From positions 1 to 24,827 of the forward strand of contig CAJNAR010000098.1 of assembly GCA_905220665.1 (NCBI GenBank): 24,827 nt of DNA. The letters run 5' to 3'. The notes beneath the pieces were generated by a model. That model was not told where the DNA came from. It saw nothing but the letters and a program-made list of their open reading frames with translations, and did no database searches. Of the stretch, positions 1 to 11,033 are shown piece by piece. The position numbers and the translations under genes were made by a program. The first letter of the stretch is position 1, and every line of letters starts with the position of its first letter. The stretch comes from Albugo candida. Lineage: Eukaryota > Oomycota > Peronosporomycetes > Albuginales > Albuginaceae.

Positions 1-271
1 TCCAAAAATCTTGTCAAGATTGAAGTGATAGAGTACGAAAGGTTTCTTTCTTCATCGGTTTAGAATGAACATATCTGTGTTTCTTTATCGAGCTGGAGAA
101 TAAACTCAGAGGATATGCCTGTGTTTGTTGCTTGCACTAATACGGTTCATTCTATGACTATGAGCAGCCATCTCTCCGGATAACCTGCACGGAACAATAG
201 ACCCAAGGCCGCATGTAGCAGCCATCATTTTATATCCATTCGAATCGTGTTCTCACAATCACATCGTTAGT
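1..271 (+). repeat. Monomer M0 (left partial, last 271 bp)
   Basis: The copy enters the window at TCCAAAAATCTTGTCAAGATTG. It carries a rare segment, GGTTCATTCTATGACTATGAG (written here in two parts: 143-152 and 153-163), which replaces the right arm of the hairpin and is shared only with M15 and M23. It reads CACTAATACG before that segment. Confidence 0.95.
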
Positions 272-907
272 ATGATGTGTTTTGTCAATGAATACTATTG
301 CTGTGAACGGAACAGATCTGAAATGTATTTTGTCTCGTCGAACAAAAATAAACCTGTCCTATTTTTTATTGATATTGCGTTTCTGCAGCACTTTCACAAA
401 TATTTTGTGGAACTTTCTGAAAACATCCGATGGTAACGGACCACAACGAGAATATTTTTTTTTCTCTTGTCTATGGAATCTGAACTAGCGTCCTTTTCCG
501 GAGTGGATTCAAGTCTAAATCATAACGTCTGGAGTGCGTCAAGTAACTGAAACAGACTTTTCTAACTACTTCTATGCATCGATACCGACATGGAGGATTG
601 CATGATGACATCACAAACATTGGGCAGATCGAGCGTATCAAAGGTCTTGTCAAGATCGAAGTGATAGAGTACGAAAGGTTTCTTTCTTCATCGGTTTAGA
701 ATGAACATATCTGTGTTTTTTTATCGAGCTGGAGAATAAACTCAGAGGATATGCCTGTGTTTGTTGCTTGCACTGATACGCTTTATTCTATGACAGTGCG
801 CAGCCATCTCTCCGGATAACCTGCACGGAACAATAGACCCCAGGCCACATGTAGCAGCCATCATTTTATATCCATTCGAATCGTGTTCTCACAATCACAT
901 CGTTAGT
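272..907 (+). repeat. Monomer M1 (636 bp)
   Basis: It has a private change GAACAGATCTG (others GACCAGATCTG) and a 1-bp loss in GTCTATGG after the T9 run. CAAAGGTCTTG is shared with M8, M15 and M23. CGCTTTATTC is shared with M21. CCAGGCCAC is present near the end. Confidence 0.96.
562..687 (-). other. 41-codon frame with faint reverse-transcriptase motif A resemblance
   Basis: Read on the - strand from 687 to 565, with stop at 562-564, the frame contains HFDLDKTFDTLDLPNV. Non-LTR retrotransposon reverse transcriptases often have a motif A of the type DxxKAFDxVD, so the pattern is suggestive. The frame is closed upstream by TGA. It is in register only in M1, M7, M8, M15 and M23, because A-run length differs elsewhere. 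No YxDD motif or other RT block was found in the monomer. It may be a decayed fragment of an element that seeded the satellite, or chance. Confidence 0.15.
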
Positions 908-1538
908 ATGATGTGTTTTGTCAATGAATACTATTGCTGTGAACGGACCAGATCTGAAATATATTTTGTCTCGTCGAACAAAAATAAACCTGTCCTATTT
1001 TTTATTGATATTGCGTTTCTGCAGCACTTTCACAAATATTTTGTGGAACTTTCTGAAAACATCCGATGGTAACGGACCACAACGAGAATATTTTTTTTTC
1101 TCTTGTCTTATGGAATCTGAACTAGCGTCTTTTTCCCGAGTGGATTCAAGTCTAAATCATAACGTCTGGAGTGCGTCACGTAACTGAAACAGACTTTTTT
1201 AACTACTTCTATGCATCGATACCGACGTGGAGGATTGCATGATGACATCACAAACATTGGGCAGATCGAGCGTATTAAAAAGTCCTGTCAAGATCGAAGT
1301 GATACGAAAGGTTTCTTTCTTCATCGGTTTAGAATGGACATATCTGTGTTTTTATCGAGCTGGAGAATAAACTCAGAGGATATGCCTGTGTTTGTTGCTT
1401 GCACTAATACGCTGTATTCTATGACAGTGCGCAGCCTTCTCTCCGGATAACCTGCACGGAACAATAGACCCAAGGCCGCATGTAGCAGCCATCATTTTAT
1501 ATCCATTCGAATCGTGTTCTCACAATCACATCATTAGT
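908..1538 (+). repeat. Monomer M2 (631 bp)
   Basis: It is five bases short because AGAGT is missing in GATACGAAAGG. It has CGTGGAGG (shared with M28), private TTTTCCCGAG, private GTCCTGTC and a private CAGCCTTCTC in the tail. Confidence 0.96.
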
Positions 1539-2155
1539 ATGATGTGTTTTGTCAATGAATACTATTGCTGTGAACGGACCAGATCTGAAATGTATTTTAA
1601 AAATAAACCTGTCCTATTTTTTATTGATATTGCGTTTCTGCAGCACTTTCACAAATATTTTGTGAACTTTCTGAAAACATCCGATGGTAACGGACCACAA
1701 CGAGAATATTTTTTTTTCTCTTGTCTTATGGAATCTGAACTAGCGTCCTTTTCCGGAGTGGATTCAAGTCTAAATCATAACGTCTGGAGTGCGTCACGTA
1801 ACTGAAACAGACTTTTTTAACTACTTCTATGCATCGATACCGACATGGAGGATTGCATGATGACATCACAAACATTGGGCAGATCGAGCGTATTAAAAAG
1901 TCTTGTCAAGATCGAAGTGATACGAAAGGTTTCTTTCTTCATCGGTTTAGAATGGACATATCTGTGTTTTTTATCGAGCTGGAGAATAAACTCAGAGGAT
2001 ATGCCTGTGTTTGTTGCTTGCACTGATACGCTGTATTCTATGACAGTGCGCAGCCATCTCTCCGGATAACCTGCACGGAACAAGACCCAAGGCCGCATGT
2101 AGCAGCCATCATTTTATATCCATTCGAATCGTGTTCTCACAATCACATCATTAGT
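1539..2155 (+). repeat. Monomer M3 (617 bp, three-deletion class)
   Basis: It carries all three recurrent deletions: 12 bp (TTTTAAAAATAAAC form), 5 bp (GATACGAAAGG) and 2 bp (CAAGACCC). It reads TTGTGAACTTTC with one G missing, shared with M33. Same class as M25 and M26. Confidence 0.96.
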
Positions 2156-2781
2156 ATGATGTGTTTTCTCACTGAATACTATTGCTGTGAACGGACCAGA
2201 TCTGAAATGTATTTTAAAAATAAACCTGTCCTATTTTTTATTGATATTGCGTTTCTGCAGCACTTTCACAAATATTTTGTGTAACTTTCTGAATTCATCC
2301 GATGGTAACGGACCACACCGAGAATATTTTTTTTTTCTCGTGTCTTATGGAATCTGAACTAGCGTCCTTTTCCGGAGTGGATTCAAGTCTAAATAATAAC
2401 ATCTGGAGTGCGTCACGTAACTGAAACAGACTTTTTTAACTACTTCTATGCATCGATACCGACATGGAGGATTGCATGATGACATCACAAACATTGGGCA
2501 AATCGAGCGTATCAAAAAGTCTTGTCAAGATCGAAGTGATAGAGTACGAAAGGTATCTTTCCTCATCGGTTTAGAATGGACATATCTGTGTTTTTTATCG
2601 AGCTGGAGAATAAACTCAGAGGTTATGCCTGTGTTTGTTGCTTGCACTGATACGCGGTATTCTATGACAGTGCGCAGCCATCTCTCCGGATAACCTGCAC
2701 GGAACAATAGACCCAAGGCCGCATGTAGCAGCCATCATTTTATATCCATTCGAATCGTGTTCTCACAATCACATCGTTAGT
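2156..2781 (+). repeat. Monomer M4 (626 bp, chimeric)
   Basis: Its start reads TTTTCTCACTGAATAC, which is private. It has the 12-bp deletion. A subfamily-B patch lies at 2281-2320 (GTAACTTTCTGAATTC, CACACCGAG), followed by an A-type T10 run and AATAATAACATC. The second half, with GGGCAAATC and CGCGGTATTC, matches M27. Confidence 0.95.
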
Positions 2782-3405
2782 ATGATGTGTTTTGTCAATG
2801 AATACTATTGCTGTGAACGGACCAGATCTGGATTGTATTTTGAAAATAAACCTGTCCTATTTTTTATTGATATTGCGTTTCTGCAGCACTTTCACAAATA
2901 TTTTGTGGAACTTTCTGAAAACATCCGATGGTAACGGACCACAACGAGAATATTTTTTTTTCTCTTGTCTTATGGAATCTGAACTAGCGTCCTTTTCCGG
3001 AGTGGATTCAAGTCTAAATCATAACGTCTGGAGTGCGTCACGTAACTGAAACAGACTTTTTTAACTACTTCTATGCATCGATACCGACATGGAGGATTGC
3101 ATGATGACATCACAACCATTGGGCAGATCGAGCGTATCCAAAAATCTTGTCAAGATTGAAGTGATAGAGTACGAAAGGTGTCTTTCCTCATCGGTTTAGA
3201 ATGGACATATCTGTGTTTTTTATCGAGCTGGAGAATAAACTCAGAGGATATGCCTGTGTTTGTTGCTTGCACTAATACGCTGTATTCTATGACAGTGCGC
3301 AGCCGTCCCTCCGGATAACCTGCACTAACAATAGACCCCAGGCCGCATGTAGCAGCCATCATTTTATATCCATTCGAATCGTGTTCTCACAATCACATCA
3401 TTAGT
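2782..3405 (+). repeat. Monomer M5 (624 bp)
   Basis: It has the 12-bp deletion in the GGATTGTATTTTGAAAA form, with ACAACCATTGGG and TCCAAAAATC. GGTGTCTTTCC is shared only with M28. The tail carries the linked GTCCCT / CACTAACA haplotype. Confidence 0.96.
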
Positions 3406-4039
3406 ATGATGTGTTTTGTCAATGAATACTATTGCTGTGAACGGACCAGATCTGAAATATATTTTGTCTCGTCGAACAAAAATAAACCTGTCCTATTTTT
3501 ATTGATATTGCGTTTCTGCAGCACTTTCACAAATATTTTGTGGAACTTTCTGAAAACATCCGATGGTAACGGAATACAACGAGAATATTTTTTTTTCTCT
3601 TGTCTTATGGAATCTGAACTAGCGTCCTTTTCCGGAGTGGATTCAAGTCTAAATAATAACATCTGGAGTGCGTCACGTAACTGAAACAGACTTTTTTAAC
3701 TACTTCTATGCATCGATACCGACATGGAGATTGCATGATGACATCACAAACATTGGGCAGATCGAGCGTATCGAAAAGTCTTGTCAAGATCGAAGTGATA
3801 GAGTACGAAAGGTATCTTTCCTCATCGGTTTAGAATGGACATATCTGTGTTTTTTATCGAGCTGGAGAATAAACTCAGAGGATATGCCTGTGTTTGTTGC
3901 TTGCACTAATACGCTGTATTCTATGACAGTGCGCAGCCGTCCCTCTGGATAACCTGCACTAACAATAGACCCAAGGCCGCATGTAGCAGCCATCATTTTA
4001 TATCCATTCGAATCGTGTTCTCACAATCACATCATTAGT
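3406..4039 (+). repeat. Monomer M6 (634 bp)
   Basis: It has the T5 form of TATTTTTATTG, GGAATACAACG and AATAATAACATC. One base is lost in CATGGAGATTG. It has TCGAAAAGTC and the tail GTCCCTCTGG / CACTAACA. Almost the same variant string is found in M29. Confidence 0.96.
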
Positions 4040-4677
4040 ATGATGTGTTTTGTCAATGAATACTATTGCTGTGAACGGACCAGATCTGAAATATATTTTG
4101 TCTCGTCGAACAAAAATAAACCTGTCCTATTTTTTATTGATATTGCGTTTCTGCAGCACTTTCACAAATATTTTGTGGAACTTTCTGAAAACATCCGATG
4201 TTAACGGACCACAACGAGAATATTTTTTTTTTCTCTTGTCTTATGGAATCTGAACTAGCGTCCTTTTCCGGAGTGGATTCAAGTCTAAATAATAACATCT
4301 GGAGTGCGTCACGTAACTGAAACAGACTTTTTTAACTACTTCTATGCATCGATCCCGACATGGAAGATTGCATGATGACATCACAAACATTGGGCAGATC
4401 GAGCGTATCAAAAATCTTGTCAAGATCGAAGTGATAGAGTACGAAAGGTATCTTTCCTCATCGGTTTAGAATGGACATATCTGTGTTTTTTTATCGAGCT
4501 GGAGAATAAACTCAGAGGATATGCCTGTGTTTGTTGCTAGCACTGATACGCTGTATTCTATGACAGTGCGCAGCCATCCCTCTGGATAACCTGCACGGAA
4601 CAATAGACCCAAGGCCGCATGTAGCAGCCATCATTTTATATCCATTCGAATCGTGTTCTCACAATCACATCATTAGT
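4040..4677 (+). repeat. Monomer M7 (638 bp)
   Basis: It has T10 and a private GATGTTAACGG. GGACCACAACG is combined with AATAATAACATC. CGATCCCGAC with GGAAGATTG is shared with M15, and GCTAGCACTG with M14. The tail CATCCCTCTGG with CGGAACA joins parts of two tail haplotypes. Confidence 0.96.
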
Positions 4678-5312
4678 ATGATGTGTTTTGTCAATGAATA
4701 CTATTGCTGTGAACGGACCAGATCTGAAATGTATTTTGTCTCGTCGAACAAAAATAAACCTGTCCTATTTTTATTGATATTGCGTTTCTGCAGCACTTTC
4801 ACAAATATTTTGTGGAACTTTCTGAAAACATCCGATGGTAACGGACCACAACGAGAATATTTTTTTTTCTCTTGTCTTATGGAATCTGAACTAGCGTCCT
4901 TTTCCGGAGTGGATTCAAGTCTAAATCATAACGTCTGGAGTGCGTCACGTAACTGAAACAGACTTTTTTAACTACTTCTATGCATCGATACCGACATGGA
5001 GGATTGCATGATGACATCACAAACATTGGGCAAATCGAGCGTATCAAAGGTCTTGTCAAGATCGAAGTGATAGAGTACGAAAGGTTTCTTTCTTCATCGG
5101 TTTAGAATGAACATATCTGTGTTTCTTTATCGAGCTGGAGAATAAACTCAGAGGATATGCCTGTGTTTGTTGCTTGCACTAATACGCTGTATTCTATGAC
5201 AGTGCGCAGCCGTCCCTCCGGATAACCTGCACTAACAATAGACCCCAGGCCGCATGTAGCAGCCATCATTTTATATCCATTCGAATCGTGTTCTCACAAT
5301 CACATCGTTAGT
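4678..5312 (+). repeat. Monomer M8 (635 bp)
   Basis: It has the T5 form of TATTTTTATTG, GGACCACAACG, AATCATAACG, GGGCAAATC and CAAAGGTCTTG. AATGAACATA and TTTCTTTATC are shared with M0. The tail is GTCCCTCC / CACTAACA / CCAGGCCGC. Confidence 0.96.
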
Positions 5313-5949
5313 ATGATGTGTTTTGTCAATGAATACTATTGCTGTGAACGGACCAGATCTGAAATATATTTTGTCTCGTCGAACAAAAATAAACTTGTCC
5401 TATTTTTTATTGATATTGCGTTTCTGCAGCACTTTCACAAATATTTTGTGGAACTTTCTGAAAACATCCGATGGTAACGGAATACAACGAGAATATTTTT
5501 TTTTCTCTTGTCTTATGGAATCTGAACTAGCGTCCTTTTCCGGAGTGGATTCAAGTCTAAATAATAACATCTGGAGTGCGTCACGTAACTGAAACAGACT
5601 TTTTTAACTACTTCTATGCATCGATACCGACATGGAAGATTGCATGATGACATCACAAACATTGGGCAGATCGAGCGTATCGAAAAGTCTTGTCAAGATC
5701 GAAGTGATAGAGTACGAAAGGTATCTTTCCTCATCGGTTTAGAATGGACATATCTGTGTTTTTTATCGAGCTGGAGAATAAACTCAGAGGATATGCCTGT
5801 GTTTGTTGCTTGCACTGATACGCTGTATTCTATGACAGTGCGCAGCCATCTCTTCGGATAACCTGCACGGAACAATAGACCCAAGGCCGCATGTAGCAGC
5901 CATCATTTTATATCCATTCGAATCGTGTTCTCACAATCACATCGTTAGT
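5313..5949 (+). repeat. Monomer M9 (637 bp)
   Basis: It has GGAATACAACG, AATAATAACATC, GGAAGATTG and TCGAAAAGTC. The tail CATCTCTTCGG is found only here and in M12. AAACTTGTCC is a private change. Confidence 0.96.
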
Positions 5950-6585
5950 ATGATGTGTTTTGTCAATGAATACTATTGCTGTGAACGGACCAGATCTGAA
6001 ATATATTTTGTCTCGTCGAACAAAAATAAACCTGTCCTATTTTTTATTGATATTGCGTTTCTGCAGCACTTTCACAAATATTTTGTGGAACTTTCTGAAA
6101 ACATCCGATGGTAACGGAATACAACGAGAATATTTTTTTTTCTCTTGTCTTATGGAATCTGAACTAGCGTCCTTTTCCGGAGTGGATTCAAGTCTAAATA
6201 ATAACATCTGGAGTGCGTCACGTAACTGAAACAGACTTTTTAACTACTTCTATGCATCGATACCGACATGGAGGATTGCATGATGACATCACAACCATTG
6301 GGCAGATCGAGCGTATCCAAAAATCTTGTCAAGATTGAAGTGATAGAGTACGAAAGGTATCTTTCTTCATCGGTTTAGAATGGACATATCTGTGTTTTTT
6401 ATCGAGCTGAAGAATAAACTCAGAGGATATGCCTGTGTTTGTTGCTTGCACTGATACGCTGTATTCTATGACAGTGCGCGGCCATCTCTCCGGATAACCT
6501 GCACGGAACAATAGACCCAAGGCCGCATGTAGCAGCCATCATTTTATATCCATTCGAATCGTGTTCTCACAATCACATCGTTAGT
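5950..6585 (+). repeat. Monomer M10 (636 bp)
   Basis: It has GGAATACAACG, ACAACCATTGGG, TCCAAAAATC, GAGCTGAAGAAT and CGCGGCCATC, the same string as M13. CAGACTTTTTAAC has one T fewer than usual. Confidence 0.96.
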
Positions 6586-7209
6586 ATGATGTGTTTTGTC
6601 AATGAATACTATTGCTGTGAACGGACCAGATCTGGATTGTATTTTGAAAATAAACCTGTCCTATTTTTTATTGATATTGCGTTTCTGCAGCACTTTCACA
6701 AATATTTTGTGGAACTTTCTGAAAACATCCGATGGTAACGGAATACAACGAGAATATTTTTTTTTCTCTTGTCTTATGGAATCTGAACTAGCGTCCTTTT
6801 CCGGAGTGGATTCAAGTCTAAATAATAACATCTGGAGTGCGTCACGTAACTGAAACAGACTTTTTTAACTACTTCTATGCATCGATACCGACATGGAGGA
6901 TTGCATGATGACATCACAACCATTGGGCAGATCGAGCGTATCCAAAAATCTTGTCAAGATTGAAGTGATAGAGTACGAAAGGTATCTTTCTTCATCGGTT
7001 TAGAATGGACATATCTGTGTTTTTTATCGAGCTGAAGAATAAACTCAGAGGATATGCCTGTGTTTGTTGCTTGCACTGATACGCTGTATTCTATGACAGT
7101 GCGCAACCGTCCCTCTGGATAACCTGCACTAACAATAGACCCAAGGCCGCATGTAGCAGCCATCATTTTATATCCATTCGAATCGTGTTCTCACAATCAC
7201 ATCATTAGT
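6586..7209 (+). repeat. Monomer M11 (624 bp)
   Basis: It has the 12-bp deletion in the GGATTGTATTTTGAAAA form, with GGAATACAACG. GAGCTGAAGAAT is shared with M10 and M13. The tail is GTCCCTCTGG / CACTAACA, with a private GCGCAACCG. Confidence 0.96.
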
Positions 7210-7845
7210 ATGATGTGTTTTGTCAATGAATACTATTGCTGTGAACGGACCAGATCTGAAATATATTTTGTCTCGTCGAACAAAAATAAACCTGTCCTAT
7301 TTTTTATTGATATTGCGTTTCTGCAGCACTTTCACAAATATTTTGTGGAACTTTCTGAAAACATCCGATGGTAACGGAATACAACGAGAATATTTTTTTT
7401 CTCTTGTCTTATGGAATCTGAACTAGCGTCCTTTTCCGGAGTGGATTCAAGTCTAAATAATAACATCTGGAGTGCGTCACGTAACTGAAACAGACTTTTT
7501 TAACTACTTCTATGCATCGATACCGACATGGAAGATTGCATGATGACATCACAAACATTGGGCAGATCGAGCGTATCGAAAAGTCTTGTCAAGATCGAAG
7601 TGATAGAGTACGAAAGGTATCTTTCCTCATCGGTTTAGAATGGACATATCTGTGTTTTTTATCGAGCTGGAGAATAAACTCAGAGGATATGCCTGTGTTT
7701 GTTGCTTGCACTGATACGCTGTATTCTATGACAGTGCGCAGCCATCTCTTCGGATAACCTGCACGGAACAATAGACCCAAGGCCGCATGTAGCAGCCATC
7801 ATTTTATATCCATTCGAATCGTGTTCTCACAATCACATCGTTAGT
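7210..7845 (+). repeat. Monomer M12 (636 bp)
   Basis: It has the same variant string as M9, including the rare CATCTCTTCGG tail. It differs by T8 in place of T9 and lacks the private T of M9. Confidence 0.96.
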
Positions 7846-8483
7846 ATGATGTGTTTTGTCAATGAATACTATTGCTGTGAACGGACCAGATCTGAAATAT
7901 ATTTTGTCTCGTCGAACAAAAATAAACCTGTCCTATTTTTTATTGATATTGCGTTTCTGCAGCACTTTCACAAATATTTTGTGGAACTTTCTGAAAACAT
8001 CCGATGGTAACGGAATACAACGAGAATATTTTTTTTTTCTCTTGTCTTATGGAATCTGAACTAGCGTCCTTTTCCGGAGTGGATTCAAGTCTAAATAATA
8101 ACATCTGGAGTGCGTCACGTAACTGAAACAGACTTTTTTAACTACTTCTATGCATCGATACCGACATGGAGGATTGCATGATGACATCACAACCATTGGG
8201 CAGATCGAGCGTATCCAAAAATCTTGTCAAGATTGAAGTGATAGAGTACGAAAGGTATCTTTCTTCATCGGTTTAGAATGGACATATCTGTGTTTTTTAT
8301 CGAGCTGAAGAATAAACTCAGAGGATATGCCTGTGTTTGTTGCTTGCACTGATACGCTGTATTCTATGACAGTGCGCGGCCATCTCTCCGGATAACCTGC
8401 ACGGAACAATAGACCCAAGGCCGCATGTAGCAGCCATCATTTTATATCCATTCGAATCGTGTTCTCACAATCACATCGTTAGT
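7846..8483 (+). repeat. Monomer M13 (638 bp)
   Basis: It has the same variant string as M10, including GAGCTGAAGAAT and CGCGGCCATC. It differs by T10 and the normal CAGACTTTTTTAAC. Confidence 0.96.
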
Positions 8484-9122
8484 ATGATGTGTTTTGTCAA
8501 TGAATACTATTGCTGTGAACGGACCAGATCTGAAATATATTTTGTCTCGTCGAACAAAAATAAACCTGTCCTATTTTTTATTGATATTGCGTTTCTGCAG
8601 CACTTTCACAAATATTTTGTGGAACTTTCTGAAAACATCCGATGGTAACGGAATACAACGAGAATATTTTTTTTTTCTCTTGTCTTATGGAATCTGAACT
8701 AGCGTCCTTTTCCGGAGTGGATTCAAGTCTAAATAATAACATCTGGAGTGCGTCACGTAACTGAAACAGACTTTTTTAACTACTTCTATGCATCGATACC
8801 GACATGGAGGATTGCATGATGACATCACAACCATTGGGCAGATCGAGCGTATCCAAAAATCTTGTCAAGATTGAAGTGATAGAGTACGAAAGGTATCTTT
8901 CTTCATCGGTTTAGAATGGACATATCTGTGTTTTTTTATCGAGCTGGAGAATAAACTCAAAGGATATGCCTGTGTTTGTTGCTAGCACTGATACGCTGTA
9001 TTCTATGACAGTGCGCGGCCATCTCTCCGGATAACCTGCACGGAACAATAGACCCAAGGCCGCATGTAGCAGCCATCATTTTATATCCATTCGAATCGTG
9101 TTCTCACAATCACATCGTTAGT
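8484..9122 (+). repeat. Monomer M14 (639 bp)
   Basis: It has T10, GGAATACAACG, ACAACCATTGGG and TCCAAAAATC, like M13. It reads GAGCTGGAG, a private CTCAAAGGAT, GCTAGCACTG (shared with M7) and CGCGGCCATC. Confidence 0.96.
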
Positions 9123-9759
9123 ATGATGTGTTTTGTCAATGAATACTATTGCTGTGAACGGACCAGATCTGAAATGTATTTTGTCTCGTCGAACAAAAAT
9201 AAACCTGTCCTATTTTTTATTGATATTGCGTTTCTGCAGCACTTTCACAAATATTTTGTGGAACTTTCTGAAAACATCCGATGGTAACGGACCACAACGA
9301 GAATATTTTTTTTTCTCTTGTCTTATGGAATCTGAACTAGCGTCCTTTTCCGGAGTGGATTCAAGTCTAAATAATAACATCTGGAGTGCGTCACGTAACT
9401 GAAACAGACTTTTTTAACTACTTCTATGCATCGATCCCGACATGGAAGATTGCATGATGACATCACAAACATTGGGCAGATCGAGCGTATCAAAGGTCTT
9501 GTCAAGATCGAAGTGATAGAGTACGAAAGGTTTCTTTCTTCATCGGTTTAGAATGGACATATCTGTGTTTTTTTATCGAGCTGGAGAATAAACTCAGAGG
9601 ATATGCCTGTGTTTGTTGCTTGCACTGATACGGTTCATTCTATGACTATGAGCAGCCATCTCTCCGGATAACCTGCACGGAACAATAGACCCAAGGCCGC
9701 ATGTAGCAGCCATCATTTTATATCCATTCGAATCGTGTTCTCACAATCCCATCGTTAGT
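9123..9759 (+). repeat. Monomer M15 (637 bp)
   Basis: It has GGACCACAACG with AATAATAACATC, and CGATCCCGAC as in M7. It carries CAAAGGTCTTG and the rare GGTTCATTC...ATGAGC segment shared with M0 and M23. CAATCCCATCG is a private change. Confidence 0.96.
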
Positions 9760-10395
9760 ATGATGTGTTTTGTCAATGAATACTATTGCTGTGAACGGAC
9801 CAGATCTGAAATATATTTTGTCTCGTCGAACAAAAATAAACCTGTCCTATTTTTTATTGATATTGCGTTTCTGCAGCACTTTCACAAATATTTTGTGGAA
9901 CTTTCTGAAAACATCCGATGGTAACGGACCACAACGAGAATATTTTTTTTCTCTTGTCTTATGGAATCTGAACTAGCGTCCTTTTCCGGAGTGGATTCAA
10001 GTCTAAATAATAACATCTGGAGTGCGTCACGTAACTGAAACAGACTTTTTTAACTACTTCTATGCATCGATACCGACATGGAAGATTGCATGATGACATC
10101 ACAAACATTGGGCAGATCGAGCGTATCGAAAAGTCTTGTCAAGATCGAAGTGATAGAGTACGAAAGGTATCTTTCCTCATCGGTTTAGAATGGACATATC
10201 TGTGTTTTTTATCGAGCTGGAGAATAAACTCAGAGGATATGCCTGTGTTTGTTGCTTGCACTGATACGCTGTATTCTATGACAGTGCGCAGCCATCTCTC
10301 CGGATAACCTGCACGGAACAATAGACCCAAGGCCGCATGTAGCAGCCATCATTTTATATCCATTCGAATCGTGTTCTCACAATCACATCGTTAGT
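9760..10395 (+). repeat. Monomer M16 (636 bp)
   Basis: It has T8 and GGACCACAACG combined with AATAATAACATC, GGAAGATTG and TCGAAAAGTC. The tail is standard CATCTCTCCGG / CGGAACA. Confidence 0.96.
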
Positions 10396-11033
10396 ATGAT
10401 GTGTTTTGTCAATGAATACTATTGCTGTGAACGGACCAGATCTGAAATATATTTTGTCTCGTCGAACAAAAATAAACCTGTCCTATTTTTTATTGATATT
10501 GCGTTTCTGCAGCACTTTCACAAATATTTTGTGGAACTTTCTGAAAACATCCGATGGTAACGGAATACAACGAGAATATTTTTTTTTCTCTTGTCTTATG
10601 GAATCTGAACTAGCGTCCTTTTCCGGAGTGGATTCAAGTCTAAATAATAACATCTGGAGTGCGTCACGTAACTGAAACAGACTTTTTTAACTACTTCTAT
10701 GCATCGATACCGACATGGAGGATTGCATGATGACATCACAAACATTGGGCAAATCGAGGGTATCAAAAAGTCTTGTCAAGATCGAAGTGATAGAGTACGA
10801 AAGGTATCTTTGCTCATCGGTTTAGAATGGATATATCTGTGTTTTTTTATCGAGCTGGAGAATAAACTCAGAGGATATGCCTGTGTTTGTTGCTTGCACT
10901 GATACGCTGTATTCTATGACAGTGCGCAGCCATCTCTCCGGATAACCTGCACGGAACAATAGACCCCAGGCCACATGTAGCAGCCATCATTTTATATCCA
11001 TTCGAATCGTGTTCTCACAATCACATCGTTAGT
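10396..11033 (+). repeat. Monomer M17 (638 bp)
   Basis: It has GGAATACAACG and AATAATAACATC. GCAAATCGAGGG is shared with M21. GGTATCTTTGCTC with AATGGATATA is shared only with M36. The tail is CCAGGCCAC. Confidence 0.96.

Larger units (their letters stand above)
1539..4039 (+). repeat. Four-monomer block, left copy (M3-M6)
   Basis: Lengths run 617, 626, 624 and 634. The order is: three deletions, 12-bp deletion with CGCGGTATTC, GGATTG-type deletion with GGTGTCTTTCC and CACTAACA, then T5 with TCGAAAAGTC and CACTAACA. The same order is found in M26-M29. A later overwrite, the B patch in M4, distinguishes this copy. Confidence 0.75.
5313..7209 (+). repeat. Three-monomer block, left copy (M9-M11)
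   Basis: M9 and M10 carry the rare tail CATCTCTTCGG and the rare GAGCTGAAG / CGCGGCC pair, in that order. M12 and M13 repeat them. The third members, M11 and M14, match only in the middle section (ACAACCATTGGG, TCCAAAAATC, GGTATCTTTC). Confidence 0.75.
7210..9122 (+). repeat. Three-monomer block, right copy (M12-M14)
   Basis: Starts are 1896-1898 bp after those of M9-M11. T-run length differs (T8 and T10 against T9 and T9), as expected for a fast-changing homopolymer after a recent duplication. Confidence 0.75.

Noticed and set aside
918..1187. Recurrent + strand open frame of 60-100 codons beginning NTIAVNGPDL
   Set aside because: It is present in nearly every monomer only because the DNA is repeated. 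Its end shifts between three frames as the T-run changes from T8 to T10. The 12-bp and 1-bp indels are tolerated without frame preservation, and no domain is recognisable.
1817..2098. - strand frame of up to 93 codons (GYPERWLRTVIEYSVSVQAT)
   Set aside because: The longer version exists only where the 5-bp deletion fuses two frames. Most copies stop after about 63 codons. Variation does not favour silent changes, and no signal, domain or upstream gene structure is seen.
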